Position numbers and translations under genes: made by a program. Source: Henriciella litoralis (GTDB taxonomy: Bacteria > Pseudomonadota > Alphaproteobacteria > Caulobacterales > Hyphomonadaceae). Taken from it: a DNA stretch of 64,000 bases. This document shows positions 35,153-43,942 of the stretch, piece after piece. The notes under the pieces were generated by a model. It did no database searches. It had not been told where the DNA came from and saw nothing but the letters and a program-made list of their open reading frames with translations. The stretch spans positions 1,582,407 to 1,646,406 of the forward strand of contig NZ_NCSS01000006.1 of NCBI RefSeq assembly GCF_002088935.1. Direction: 5' to 3'. Position 1 is the stretch's first letter, and each line of letters starts with the position of its first letter.

Positions 35153-35818
35153 ATGTCGACGCGCCCAGCGCCCCGCCCCTATTCTCCGCCGCCTGCAGAT
35201 ACACTCACAATTCACTACATCGACGCTGATATTATTGTGGCGGAAAAGCCCAGCGGATTGCTGTCGGTGCCGGGTCGCGGCAAGGACCGACAATTTTCGG
35301 CCTTATCGATCCTGACGGAGCGCTTCGGTGAGACATTCATTGTGCACCGGCTCGACATGGATACGTCAGGGCTGATTGCCTTCGCCCGCAATCGCGAGGC
35401 ACAGTCGGCGATGTCCAGCCTTTTCGAGTCGAAAAGCGTGGAAAAGCGCTACATGGCGAAAGTCCTGGGCGCGCCCGCCGAAGAGGCCGGTCGCATTACG
35501 CTGGCGATCGGGCGTCGATGGGAGGACCGTCCCGCCCGCTGCATTGATGAAGTTTCGGGAAAACCATCCGAGACGCTTTGGCAGGTCAAGCGGCGCGGCG
35601 ATCATGCCAGTCTCCTGGAGGTCACGCCCCTTACAGGCCGGACCCATCAGATTCGGCTTCACCTTGCCGCGATTGGCCATCCAATTCTCGGCGACCGGCT
35701 TTATGGCACGGTGGAGACCGTTTCGGAGCGCTTGTGTCTGCATGCAGGTGCACTCGCCTTTGACCACCCCCGAAGCGAAAAAATCGTCACATTTGAAAGT
35801 TCTGCGCCATTCGACTGA
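35153..35818 (+). CDS. RluA-family pseudouridine synthase
   Basis: A 221-residue stand-alone catalytic domain with no S4 domain: IIVAEKPSGLLSVPGRG, the nucleophile motif HRLDMDTSGL near residue 65, and RTHQIRLHLAAIGHPILGD near residue 162. That length and lack of S4 match RluA (E. coli 23S position 746 and some tRNA Phe/Cys position 32). Its start is five bases after phoR, so it appears to be co-transcribed with the phosphate sensor, an unusual partner. The target RNA is inferred only from family. Confidence 0.9.
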   Translation: MSTRPAPRPYSPPPADTLTIHYIDADIIVAEKPSGLLSVPGRGKDRQFSALSILTERFGETFIVHRLDMDTSGLIAFARNREAQSAMSSLFESKSVEKRYMAKVLGAPAEEAGRITLAIGRRWEDRPARCIDEVSGKPSETLWQVKRRGDHASLLEVTPLTGRTHQIRLHLAAIGHPILGDRLYGTVETVSERLCLHAGALAFDHPRSEKIVTFESSAPFD

Positions 35819-35855
35819 CAGCCATCCACAGGCTTTAGGCCTCTGTGGGCAGTAT

Positions 35856-35877
35856 GTGTCACATATGTGTCAAGCAG
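35856..35877 (+). promoter_or_regulatory. Pho box upstream of pstC
   Basis: Two direct units, GTGTCACATAT and GTGTCAAGCAG, repeat with the exact 11-base period expected of PhoB sites (consensus CTGTCAT plus four). They lie 46-67 bases before the pstC start, overlapping the expected -35 region. This supports PhoB-activated transcription of pstCAB-phoU-phoB. Confidence 0.7.
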
Positions 35878-35922
35878 CGGCGTTAAGAGGCCCGTAACAG
35901 GCTTGAATTGGTGCGTGGCTGA

Positions 35923-37329
35923 ATGCTTGAAACCTTCGGACATCTGCCGGTGTCATGGCTGCTTTTCGCAGTTGTGGCTGCGGCTGGCTTCGTTGCCTTT
36001 TTTGTAGGGCGAACGAACGCGGTTGCAATCGCGAACGGCGGAACAGCGCGCCTGAATTCTCAACCGAACTATCACGGCTACTTCGTGGCCATGGCGACGG
36101 TAGTGCCCGCCATACTTGTTTTGGGTCTCTATTCCCTTGTCGGCGACTCCGTCGTGCGAGGCGAGCTGGCAAATGAACTGCCTCAGCGGATCCGTGACCT
36201 CAGCCAGATCGAACTCAGCCAATATATCGACCGGATTGCAGAGCATGCGGCCCGCCGCGATGCGCAAGCGACCGGCAATGCCCTCTTCGATGCTGCGTCT
36301 GCGCGGTATACAGACTTGCTCGGCATCTCTCGCCTTGTCGCAATCGCGCTGGCCTTGCTGGCCGCGGGCGCTGGATTTTTCATGGCGCGCCGCAAATTGG
36401 CTGTCGAGTTCCGGGCGCGCGCCCGCGTTGAAGACGGGATCAAGCTCGTGCTGTTCCTCTGCGCCGCGATCGCTGTTCTGACGACAATCGGCATCGTGGC
36501 GAGCCTTTTGTTCGAGGCGGTCCGCTTCTTCTCCAAGGTCAACTTTTTCAGCTTTATCTTCGGTACGGAATGGAACGCACAGACGGGCGCTGATTTCGGG
36601 GCGATCCCGCTTTTCTTCGGGACGTTCATGATTGCGTCACTGGCGATGCTTGTCGCTGCCCCAATCGGACTTTTGTCCGCCATCTATCTGTCTGAATATG
36701 CAAGCGCGCGCTTCCGCAGCGTCGTGAAGCCGGTTCTGGAGCTGCTCGCCGGTATCCCGACCGTGGTCTACGGCTTTTTCGCACTTCAGTTCGTGGCACC
36801 TGTCGTCCGGGCCGCCGCGACCTGGATCAACGCGCTCCCCTTCGTGCCCGACACGTTTCTCGCCGCTCAGCCGACGAGCGCGCTCGCAGCTGGTCTTGTC
36901 ATGGGCGTCATGATCATCCCTTTCGTCTCCTCGCTGTCTGACGATGTTATCAACGCGGTGCCACAGACGCTTCGTGACGGTGCTTACGCAATGGGCGCTA
37001 CCAAGTCCGAGACGGTCAAACAGGTCGTCATGCCAGCGGCTCTGCCGGGCGTGATCGCTGCCCTGTTGCTCGCCGTATCCCGCGCAATCGGTGAAACGAT
37101 GATCGTCGTGATGGCCGCTGGCCAGCGTGCACAGATTACAGGCGACCCAACGGCCGACCTTACCACAATCACCGTGCAGATCGTCGCGCTGCTGACAGGG
37201 GATACCGAGTTTGACAGCCCGAAAACCCTGTCGGCCTTCGCACTGGGCTTTGTCCTCTTCATTGTCACGCTGATCTTCAACCTGATCGCCCTGCGCGTCG
37301 TCCAGAAGTACAGGGAAAAATATGAATAG
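35923..37329 (+). CDS. pstC: Phosphate ABC transporter permease PstC
   Basis: A 468-residue inner-membrane permease. The C-terminal binding-protein-dependent transport domain (residues about 225-450) has the EAA-like loop around DDVINAVPQTLRDGAYAMGATKSE and YLSEYASARF typical of PstC. An N-terminal extension of about 180 residues with two or three extra hydrophobic segments is characteristic of the long alphaproteobacterial PstC. It pairs with PstA to import phosphate. No pstS is present in the window, so the periplasmic binding protein must be elsewhere. Its stop overlaps pstA by eight bases. Confidence 0.95.
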   Translation: MLETFGHLPVSWLLFAVVAAAGFVAFFVGRTNAVAIANGGTARLNSQPNYHGYFVAMATVVPAILVLGLYSLVGDSVVRGELANELPQRIRDLSQIELSQYIDRIAEHAARRDAQATGNALFDAASARYTDLLGISRLVAIALALLAAGAGFFMARRKLAVEFRARARVEDGIKLVLFLCAAIAVLTTIGIVASLLFEAVRFFSKVNFFSFIFGTEWNAQTGADFGAIPLFFGTFMIASLAMLVAAPIGLLSAIYLSEYASARFRSVVKPVLELLAGIPTVVYGFFALQFVAPVVRAAATWINALPFVPDTFLAAQPTSALAAGLVMGVMIIPFVSSLSDDVINAVPQTLRDGAYAMGATKSETVKQVVMPAALPGVIAALLLAVSRAIGETMIVVMAAGQRAQITGDPTADLTTITVQIVALLTGDTEFDSPKTLSAFALGFVLFIVTLIFNLIALRVVQKYREKYE

Positions 37330-38923
37330 TCCGGACCCGCAAACACCGCCGAAGGGCTCATTCGTCACCGAAAAAGCCCTGAAACGCCTGAAGAAGCGCC
37401 ACGCCGCAGAGGCGCGCTTCAAATTCTATGGGCAGGCTGCGATCGGCATTGCCGTTGTCGCGCTTTGTACGTTGCTGGTCTCCATCATTGGCCAGGCGAC
37501 AAGCGCTTTTTCTCGCAACGTTCTGTCTTTCGACGTCACCATCGCCGCAAGCGAAGTCGACCCTGAGGGCACGAAGGATCCAGAAGAGATTGCGCGCAAT
37601 GTCAGCGGGTTTAACCTGTTGCTGCAAGACAGCCTGTCGGAGCAATTCCTGCCAGAAGACGCAGGCCGCCCTCTGCAACGCGAACTCTACGGTTTGTTCA
37701 CCCGGCTGGCCGTCCTGCCAATCGCGCGTAAAACAGCTGACAATATGTCGACGATCGGCACCCGGCAGACATTCGATGTCGCGCTGGCCGACGACGTTGA
37801 TCTCTTTCTCAAGGGCGGTGTCACAGATCGCAAAAACATCAATCTGGGCGGTCTACAGGCGATAACTGGCAGCCTGGAGGACGGCGTCCAGATTCGTCTG
37901 AAGGATGACGCCACTATCAAGCGCCTTGATGATGCGCTGAGCGACTTCACGCCCGAGGGCACGGACACCAGCAAACCAACCGCGCTTGTCAATATCGGCG
38001 ACACCTGGTTCCGGCTGGCCGGGCGCGACGGCGCCGCGCTTGATCTCACCTATATCGCTGGCACGAGGTCGCTACCGTCCGAAGCCGCTAAAACGACGGC
38101 GCTCGTTCTGGCGCAATCGCAGGAAAACAGAACGCTCAGCGATCGCCAGATCGCGTGGACGATGATCCTCAAGAAAGAAGGCCGTATCCAGTCCGTCTTC
38201 AACACGTCCCTGTTCACTCATTCCGACAGCACCTATCCTGAGCTGGCCGGCGCAGCGGCCGCTATTGTCGGCTCGCTTCTAACGATGCTGATCACGGCCC
38301 TGCTTGCCATCCCGGTCGGCATTTTTGCAGCCGTTTATCTTGAAGAGTTTGCCAAGAAGAACCGCCTGACCGACTTCATCGAAGTCAACATCAACAATCT
38401 GGCAGCAGTGCCATCGATTGTGTTCGGCCTGCTGGGCGCGGCGGTGTTCATCAATTTCCTCGGCATGCCGCGGTCCGTCCCGCTTGTCGGTGGTCTGGTG
38501 CTGGGGCTGCTGGTTCTGCCAACCGTCATCATCGCCTCTCGCGCCGCGCTCAAATCCGTGCCGCCATCGATCCGCACAGCCGCGCTGGGCGTTGGCGCGT
38601 CCAAGACGCAATCTGTCTTTCACCATGTGCTGCCGCTCGCGGCGCCTGGCATCCTGACAGGATCGATCATCGGGATGGCACGCGCGCTTGGCGAAACGGC
38701 GCCGCTGCTGCTGATTGGCATGGTCGCCTTCGTGGCTGAAGTTCCGGACGGCCCGATGGATGAATCCACCGTCCTGCCCGTACTGATCTATAAATGGTCA
38801 ACTGGCGCCGAGCGCGCCTGGGAACCGATGACGGCAGCGGCCATCATCATACTTCTCATCTTCCTGGTCATGATGAACCTCATCGCGATCATTCTCAGAC
38901 GCCGCTTTGAAAGGAGATGGTAG
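37322..38923 (+). CDS. pstA: Phosphate ABC transporter permease PstA, long form with DUF3333-type insertion
   Basis: The permease core (residues about 300-530) has [40 protein letters not shown]-like EAA loop and the final helices. A first membrane helix lies at about residues 37-60. The 230-odd residues between them are predicted extracytoplasmic and are far longer than in classical PstA, which has about 280-300 residues in all. Such long PstA proteins are known in alphaproteobacteria. It is translated from an ATG inside the pstC stop region, indicating coupling. Confidence 0.95.
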   Translation: MNSPDPQTPPKGSFVTEKALKRLKKRHAAEARFKFYGQAAIGIAVVALCTLLVSIIGQATSAFSRNVLSFDVTIAASEVDPEGTKDPEEIARNVSGFNLLLQDSLSEQFLPEDAGRPLQRELYGLFTRLAVLPIARKTADNMSTIGTRQTFDVALADDVDLFLKGGVTDRKNINLGGLQAITGSLEDGVQIRLKDDATIKRLDDALSDFTPEGTDTSKPTALVNIGDTWFRLAGRDGAALDLTYIAGTRSLPSEAAKTTALVLAQSQENRTLSDRQIAWTMILKKEGRIQSVFNTSLFTHSDSTYPELAGAAAAIVGSLLTMLITALLAIPVGIFAAVYLEEFAKKNRLTDFIEVNINNLAAVPSIVFGLLGAAVFINFLGMPRSVPLVGGLVLGLLVLPTVIIASRAALKSVPPSIRTAALGVGASKTQSVFHHVLPLAAPGILTGSIIGMARALGETAPLLLIGMVAFVAEVPDGPMDESTVLPVLIYKWSTGAERAWEPMTAAAIIILLIFLVMMNLIAIILRRRFERRW

Positions 38924-38925
38924 TC

Positions 38926-39747
38926 ATGGACGGAAACATCGAAAATTTCACCGAAACGAAGAAACCGAGACAGGCTGCGCACATGGCTGAGATGAACAAG
39001 GTAGATTGCCGCAACATCGACGTCTTCTATGACGATAAGCAGGCGATCTACGATATCTCCCTTCAGATCAAGGACAGGGCCGTGACCTCGTTTATCGGTC
39101 CATCCGGTTGCGGCAAGTCGACCTTCCTTCGCTGCATCAACCGCATGAATGACACGATCGATTCAGCCCGCGTGAACGGCAAGATCTTCATGGATGGGAT
39201 GGATATCAATGACCACTCCATTGACCCGGTCCTGCTACGTTCACGCGTCGGAATGGTTTTCCAGAAGCCGAACCCGTTCCCGAAATCGATCTACGACAAC
39301 ATCGCCTATGGCCCGCGCATTCACGGCCTCGCCTCCGGCAAGGCGGAGCTTGACGAGGTGGTCGAGGAATCGCTTCGCAAGGCCGGCCTGTGGGAAGAGG
39401 TGAAAGACCGCCTTTCAGCGCCAGGAACCAGCCTGTCGGGCGGCCAGCAGCAGCGCCTTTGTATTGCGCGAGCCGTGGCAGTCAGCCCGGAAGTCATTTT
39501 GATGGATGAGCCCTGCTCAGCGCTGGACCCGATCGCGACGGCCCGCATTGAGGAGCTGATTGATGAGTTGCGCGAGCGCTTCTGTATCGTCATTGTGACC
39601 CACTCCATGCAACAGGCCGCCCGCGTGTCCCAGAACACGGCATTCTTCCATCTGGGCAAACTGGTGGAGTATGGTGACACAGAGCGCATCTTCACCAATC
39701 CTGAAGACACCCGGACTCAGGACTATATTACCGGTCGCTTCGGATAA
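38926..39747 (+). CDS. pstB: Phosphate ABC transporter ATP-binding protein PstB
   Basis: The ATG at 38926 is favoured since AAGGAG abuts the earlier ATG at 38917 but is nine bases from this one. The 273-residue ATPase has the Walker [11 protein letters not shown]-loop [19 protein letters not shown] signature LSGGQQQR, Walker [14 protein letters not shown] and the switch His in VTHSMQQA. It powers phosphate uptake by PstCA. Gene order and short gaps place it in the pst operon. Confidence 0.97.
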   Translation: MDGNIENFTETKKPRQAAHMAEMNKVDCRNIDVFYDDKQAIYDISLQIKDRAVTSFIGPSGCGKSTFLRCINRMNDTIDSARVNGKIFMDGMDINDHSIDPVLLRSRVGMVFQKPNPFPKSIYDNIAYGPRIHGLASGKAELDEVVEESLRKAGLWEEVKDRLSAPGTSLSGGQQQRLCIARAVAVSPEVILMDEPCSALDPIATARIEELIDELRERFCIVIVTHSMQQAARVSQNTAFFHLGKLVEYGDTERIFTNPEDTRTQDYITGRFG

Positions 39748-39767
39748 GCGACGGGAAGTGAGAAAAA

Positions 39768-40469
39768 ATGTCTGAACACATCGTAACAGCGTTTACGGAC
39801 GAGCTTGAACACCTGTCGGCTAACCTGCTCAGAATGGGCGGGCTGGCCGAAAGCATGATTCTGGACGCTAGCCGCGCCGTCGCCACCTATGACCTCGAGC
39901 TCGCACGCGAAGTCATCAAGCGCGACAAATCCATCGATGAGCTTGAAGCAGAAGCTGAGAAGGCGATTATCCGCCTCATCGCTCTGCGCCATCCTATGGC
40001 GACCGATTTGCGAGCCGTCCTTGGTGCCATGAAACTCGCTGGCGACATCGAACGCATCGGAGACCTTTGCAAGAACATCAGCAAACGCTGTCTCGAGCTG
40101 ACCGGTGAAGAAAACCGCGCCGCGGTCAAAGGCATTGAGCGGATGTCACGTGCGGTTTCGCATCAGCTTCAACTCGCGCTCGATTGTTACCTGCGCCAGG
40201 ATGTCGACGCGGCGCTGACGGTGCTTGATCTCGATGATGACATTGATGATCACTACATGTCATTCTTCCGTGAGACGCTGACCTACATGATGGAAGATCC
40301 CCGTCAGATTGGTTCAAACACGCATCTCATCTTCATGGCCAAAAACCTTGAACGTATTGGTGACCACGCCACGAATATTGCCAAGGCCGTGTACTATATG
40401 GTGACTGGTGAGCCGGCGCAGACCGCCCAGACATCTTCAGACGAACCTTCGCCCGGAGCCTCCAGTTGA
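39768..40469 (+). CDS. phoU: Phosphate signalling protein PhoU
   Basis: A 233-residue protein of two three-helix bundles (residues about 15-110 and 120-215), each with the metal-binding acidic motif: D-K-S-I-D-E-L-E in the first and DLDDDIDDHY in the second. PhoU couples the state of the Pst transporter to PhoR and dampens PhoB activity when phosphate is ample. It lies 20 bases after pstB and its stop overlaps the TTG start of phoB. Confidence 0.95.
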   Translation: MSEHIVTAFTDELEHLSANLLRMGGLAESMILDASRAVATYDLELAREVIKRDKSIDELEAEAEKAIIRLIALRHPMATDLRAVLGAMKLAGDIERIGDLCKNISKRCLELTGEENRAAVKGIERMSRAVSHQLQLALDCYLRQDVDAALTVLDLDDDIDDHYMSFFRETLTYMMEDPRQIGSNTHLIFMAKNLERIGDHATNIAKAVYYMVTGEPAQTAQTSSDEPSPGASS

Positions 40470-41158
40470 AACCATTTGTGCTGATTGCCGAAGACGAGAA
40501 GGCAGTCGCCGAACTGCTCCGCTACAACCTTGAACGAGAAGGTTACGAGACCGCCGTCGCGCCTGATGGTGATGAGGCCATGATCCTGCTCGACGAACGG
40601 GTGCCAGATCTGGTCTTGCTGGACTGGATGCTGCCGAAAGTGCCAGGCATCGAAGTGTGCCGGCGTATCCGCTCGCGGGCCGAAACGGCAAACCTGCCGG
40701 TCATCATGCTGACCGCACGCTCTGAAGAGGCCGACCGTATTCGCGGGCTGGACACCGGGGCGGATGACTATGTCACCAAACCATTCTCGACGACCGAGCT
40801 GATGGCCCGTGTCCGCGCCGTGCTTCGGCGGATACGTCCGGCGCTGATTGAAGACAAGATCACCGTTGGTGACATCACGATTGACCGCACGACCCACACC
40901 GTCAGCCGCGATAATGAGGATATCCATCTCGGCCCGACGGAGTTTCGCTTGCTGGACTACTTCATCCAGCATCCGGGCCGCGTCTTCTCACGCGAGCAAT
41001 TGCTGGACGGGGTCTGGGGCTCGGATGTCTATGTCGAAGTGCGCACGGTTGATGTGCATGTCGGCCGCCTTCGCAAGGCGCTGATGAGCCGCGGCGGCGA
41101 TGACCCGATCCGGACAGTTCGCTCTGCCGGCTATTCCCTACGCGGTAATAATGGCTGA
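40466..41158 (+). CDS. phoB: Phosphate regulon response regulator PhoB
   Basis: The start is a TTG (TTGAAACCA) overlapping the phoU TGA, with GGAG seven bases upstream. The receiver domain (residues 1-120) has the acidic pair E9-D10, phosphoacceptor Asp53 (LVLLDWMLP) and Lys in VTKPF near residue 104. The OmpR-type winged-helix domain (residues 130-230) has LGPTEFRLLDYFIQHPGRVFSREQ and RTVDVHVGRLRKAL. It should bind 11-bp repeats such as the site upstream of pstC. Confidence 0.95.
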   Translation: MKPFVLIAEDEKAVAELLRYNLEREGYETAVAPDGDEAMILLDERVPDLVLLDWMLPKVPGIEVCRRIRSRAETANLPVIMLTARSEEADRIRGLDTGADDYVTKPFSTTELMARVRAVLRRIRPALIEDKITVGDITIDRTTHTVSRDNEDIHLGPTEFRLLDYFIQHPGRVFSREQLLDGVWGSDVYVEVRTVDVHVGRLRKALMSRGGDDPIRTVRSAGYSLRGNNG

Positions 41159-41611
41159 TTAGACGGCTGCACGACGGAAAACGCTACGGATTGTAAACTG
41201 GGAGACAAGTCTCTCCACACCCGGCAACCGGGTCAATACCTGGGTGTGCACCCGCTCATAATCAGCTGCATCGCGCACCGCCACACGCACTAGATAGTCT
41301 GCTTCGCCAGTCATCAGATAACATTCGAGAACGTCCGGGCAGTCCGTGACAGCATCCTCAAAAGCGCGCAGATCATCGACACGCTGATTTTTTAACGACA
41401 CACGCACAAACACGCTTGCGCCGCGCCCCAGCGCTTTTTCATTGAGGCGGGCTGAATACCCTTCAATGATACCTGCTGCCTCAAGCGCCTTTACCCGTCG
41501 ATGAACCGACGAGGTCGACATGCCGATCTGTTCACCGATCTCTGCATGAGGGGCTCGCGCATCGCCTTGGAGCCGCGTGAGTATTGCTCGATCCTGACGA
41601 TCAATCGTCAT
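41159..41611 (-). CDS. Lrp/AsnC family regulator of alanine dehydrogenase
   Basis: The start at 41611 (MTIDRQDRAIL) has GGAGG five bases upstream; the longer ORF adds 65 atypical residues. The 150-residue protein has the N-terminal helix-turn-helix (HAEIGEQIGMSTSSVHRRVKALE) and the RAM domain with DVLECYLMTGEADYLVRV. It is divergent from ald with a 15-bp palindrome between. Such pairs usually form an L-alanine-responsive switch. Convergent with phoB; its stop abuts the phoB stop. Confidence 0.9.
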   Translation of the reverse strand: MTIDRQDRAILTRLQGDARAPHAEIGEQIGMSTSSVHRRVKALEAAGIIEGYSARLNEKALGRGASVFVRVSLKNQRVDDLRAFEDAVTDCPDVLECYLMTGEADYLVRVAVRDAADYERVHTQVLTRLPGVERLVSQFTIRSVFRRAAV

Positions 41612-41626
41612 CCAAACCTCCATATT

Positions 41627-41641
41627 TGGGAAAGTTTCCCA
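41627..41641. promoter_or_regulatory. 15-bp perfect palindrome, probable Lrp-type operator
   Basis: TGGGAAAGTTTCCCA is a perfect 7-1-7 palindrome 16 bases upstream of the Lrp start and 85 bases upstream of ald. It lies in the divergent promoter region and is the best candidate for an autoregulatory operator of the Lrp protein. Confidence 0.5.
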
Positions 41642-41726
41642 CCGAAAGAGAACTAGACACGAAAGTCGGCAAGAAATCCCAGTTTTTTTGAAGTATGTTT
41701 CGGTAAATTCTAATTGGAGATCACCT

Positions 41727-42848
41727 ATGCGTATTGGCGTGCCTACCGAGATCAAGAAACAGGAATCACGTGTTGGCCTGACGCCCGAAAGCGTCGGCGA
41801 CCTCATCGATTCCGGTCATCAGGTGTTTATCCAGAAAGGTGCAGGCCTCGGCTCAGGCTTTTCAGACGAGGACTACACGTCCGTCGGCGCCAGCATCGTT
41901 GCTGACGCAGATGCGGTCTTCAAGTCTGCCGAGCTGATCGTGAAGGTGAAAGAGCCTCAGCCAGAGGAAACCGCTCGCCTGACGCCGCAGCACACGCTCT
42001 TCACCTACCTCCATCTGGCACCAGACCCTGTGCAGGCCAAAGGCCTGATCGAGTCCGGTTGTACCGCGATCGCCTATGAGACCGTCACCGAAGCTGCAGG
42101 CGGCCTGCCGCTGCTTCGTCCGATGAGCCAGGTTGCCGGCCGCATGTCGATGCAGGTCGCCGCATGGGCGCTGATGCGCACGAAACGTGGTCGCGGCCTG
42201 CTTCTGGGCGGCGTGCCCGGCGTGCAGCCTGCAAAGGTTGTCATCATCGGCGGCGGTGTTTCCGGCACGAATGCGGCAGAAATCGCTGTCGGCATGCGGG
42301 CTGACGTCACCGTATTTGACCGCAACAATAACCGGCTTGCCGAGCTGGATGCGCAGTTCAATGGCCTCGTGAAAACGATGTTCTCAACCAAGGCCGCCCT
42401 CGACGCCGCTGTGAAGGAAGCCGACCTCGTTATCGGCGCCGTGCTGATCCCTGGCGCATCTGCCCCGAAACTGATCTCTCGCGAACAGCTGAAAACGATG
42501 AAACCCGGCGCGGTTCTCGTGGATATCGCGATTGACCAGGGCGGCTGCTTCGAAACCTCGAAAGCGACAACGCACGAAGACCCGATCTATGAGGTCGACG
42601 GCATCCTGCATTACTGCGTGGCGAACATGCCAGGCGCCGTGCCGCGCACGTCGACCTATGCGCTGAACAATGCCACCCTGCCCTTCGTCCTGCAGATTGC
42701 GAACAAAGGCACTCATGCCGCGCTGAACACGAATGCCCACCTTGCGAACGGCCTGACCGTCGCAGAGGGCCATATCACGCATGAACAGGTCGCCGACGAT
42801 CTCGGCATGGCGTTCAAGCTGCCAGACTGGTTCAAGCCGAACGCCTAG
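41727..42848 (+). CDS. ald: Alanine dehydrogenase
   Basis: The ATG at 41727 (MRIGVPTEIKKQE) has TTGGAG upstream and matches the family start. The 373-residue enzyme deaminates L-alanine to pyruvate and ammonia with NAD. The substrate-binding residues lie in VGLTPESV and LIVKVKEPQ; the catalytic His is in FTYLHLA near residue 95; the NAD-binding fingerprint is IIGGGVSGTNAA near residue 172. The C-terminal NATLPFVLQIANKG matches Ald. Its divergent Lrp gene is the likely regulator. Stop overlaps rluD by four bases. Confidence 0.97.
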   Translation: MRIGVPTEIKKQESRVGLTPESVGDLIDSGHQVFIQKGAGLGSGFSDEDYTSVGASIVADADAVFKSAELIVKVKEPQPEETARLTPQHTLFTYLHLAPDPVQAKGLIESGCTAIAYETVTEAAGGLPLLRPMSQVAGRMSMQVAAWALMRTKRGRGLLLGGVPGVQPAKVVIIGGGVSGTNAAEIAVGMRADVTVFDRNNNRLAELDAQFNGLVKTMFSTKAALDAAVKEADLVIGAVLIPGASAPKLISREQLKTMKPGAVLVDIAIDQGGCFETSKATTHEDPIYEVDGILHYCVANMPGAVPRTSTYALNNATLPFVLQIANKGTHAALNTNAHLANGLTVAEGHITHEQVADDLGMAFKLPDWFKPNA

Positions 42849-43858
42849 GTCGGCATCGCTTTCAAGGCGGCTTTCAGATTTGCCAGGTCTTCCGGCAAAG
42901 GCGCTTCGGCGTGGATATCCTCGCCAGTGACCGGATGCACAAAACCGAGGCTCGCCGCGTGAAGGGCCTGACGGTCTAACTGCCGGGCCAGCGTTGTGGC
43001 GGCGATGAACTCATCGCCGCTACCATACGCCTTGATACCGCGATGGCGGCCATAGGTCGGGTCGCCGATCAGCGGCGCGTTGATGTGCGCCATGTGAACT
43101 CGGATCTGGTGTGTGCGGCCGGTTTCCAACTGGCAGCGGATCAGCGCGGCGGCCGGTAGACCGGTGCCATTCTCAAGCTCACCATAAAGCTCCAGCGCCT
43201 TGAAATGCGTGACGGCGTGGCGGCCTTCCTCGCTCTCTTCATCGCGGATAACCGCCATTTTCTTTCGGTCCTGGGTCGAGCGCCCGATCCGGATGTCGAC
43301 CGTGCCGACCAATGGCCGGGGCGCGCCGCGCGTGAAGGCAAGATAGGTGCGCTCAATATCGTGTTGCTTGAAGAGGGCCGAGAGGCCCGCATGGGCCGCT
43401 TCGGTCTTCGCCGCGACCAGCACGCCTGTCGTGCCCTTGTCGATGCGGTGAACGATACCCGGCCGCTCAACGCCGCCAATACCAGACAGCTCACCCCGGC
43501 AATGATGCAGCAGCGCGTTGACCAGCGTGCCTTGCCAACTTCCAGGTGCGGGATGAACCGCCATGCCCGACGGCTTGTTGATCATGATGAGGTGTTCGTC
43601 CTCGAACAGGACGTCGAGCGGAATGTCCTCCGGCTCAGGTGTGGCTCGCACGGGCGCTGGCTTGTCCAGACTATAGGTCGACCCCGGCACCACGCCAGCG
43701 CGCGGATCATCGATGGGTCGGCCATCCACGTCGACCGCCCCCTCCTTGACCAGGGTCTTCGCCCGGGACCGGGAAAGGTCCTCGAACTGTTCGGAGAGGA
43801 ACCGGTCGAGCCGGGTTCCTCTATCATTCTCGTCGGCAGTCGCTGAAATCTTGCTCAT
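42845..43858 (-). CDS. rluD: RluD-family 23S rRNA pseudouridine synthase
   Basis: A 337-residue enzyme that makes pseudouridines in helix 69 of 23S rRNA in its best-known member. The S4 domain (residues 15-65) has RLDRFLSEQFEDLSRSRAK; the catalytic domain has MINKPSGMAVHPAPG, the nucleophile in VHRIDKGTTGVLV near residue 138 and GRTHQIRVHMAHINAPLIGDPTYG spanning two windows near residue 245. It is convergent with ald. Three pseudouridine synthases of different classes lie in this window. Confidence 0.92.
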   Translation of the reverse strand: MSKISATADENDRGTRLDRFLSEQFEDLSRSRAKTLVKEGAVDVDGRPIDDPRAGVVPGSTYSLDKPAPVRATPEPEDIPLDVLFEDEHLIMINKPSGMAVHPAPGSWQGTLVNALLHHCRGELSGIGGVERPGIVHRIDKGTTGVLVAAKTEAAHAGLSALFKQHDIERTYLAFTRGAPRPLVGTVDIRIGRSTQDRKKMAVIRDEESEEGRHAVTHFKALELYGELENGTGLPAAALIRCQLETGRTHQIRVHMAHINAPLIGDPTYGRHRGIKAYGSGDEFIAATTLARQLDRQALHAASLGFVHPVTGEDIHAEAPLPEDLANLKAALKAMPT

Positions 43859-43942
43859 TGAACAGGCTTATAGACCTTGTTTCGCTTAACCGTCATGATG
43901 TTGCGGTACTGAGAGGTGCGTTTTTTAAGGAGGGCCTCGGCC

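Noticed and set aside
43859-43942. A Pho box before phoD
   Set aside because: Only a partial half-site (CCGTCAT) is present, without an 11-bp repeat, so PhoB control is not claimed.
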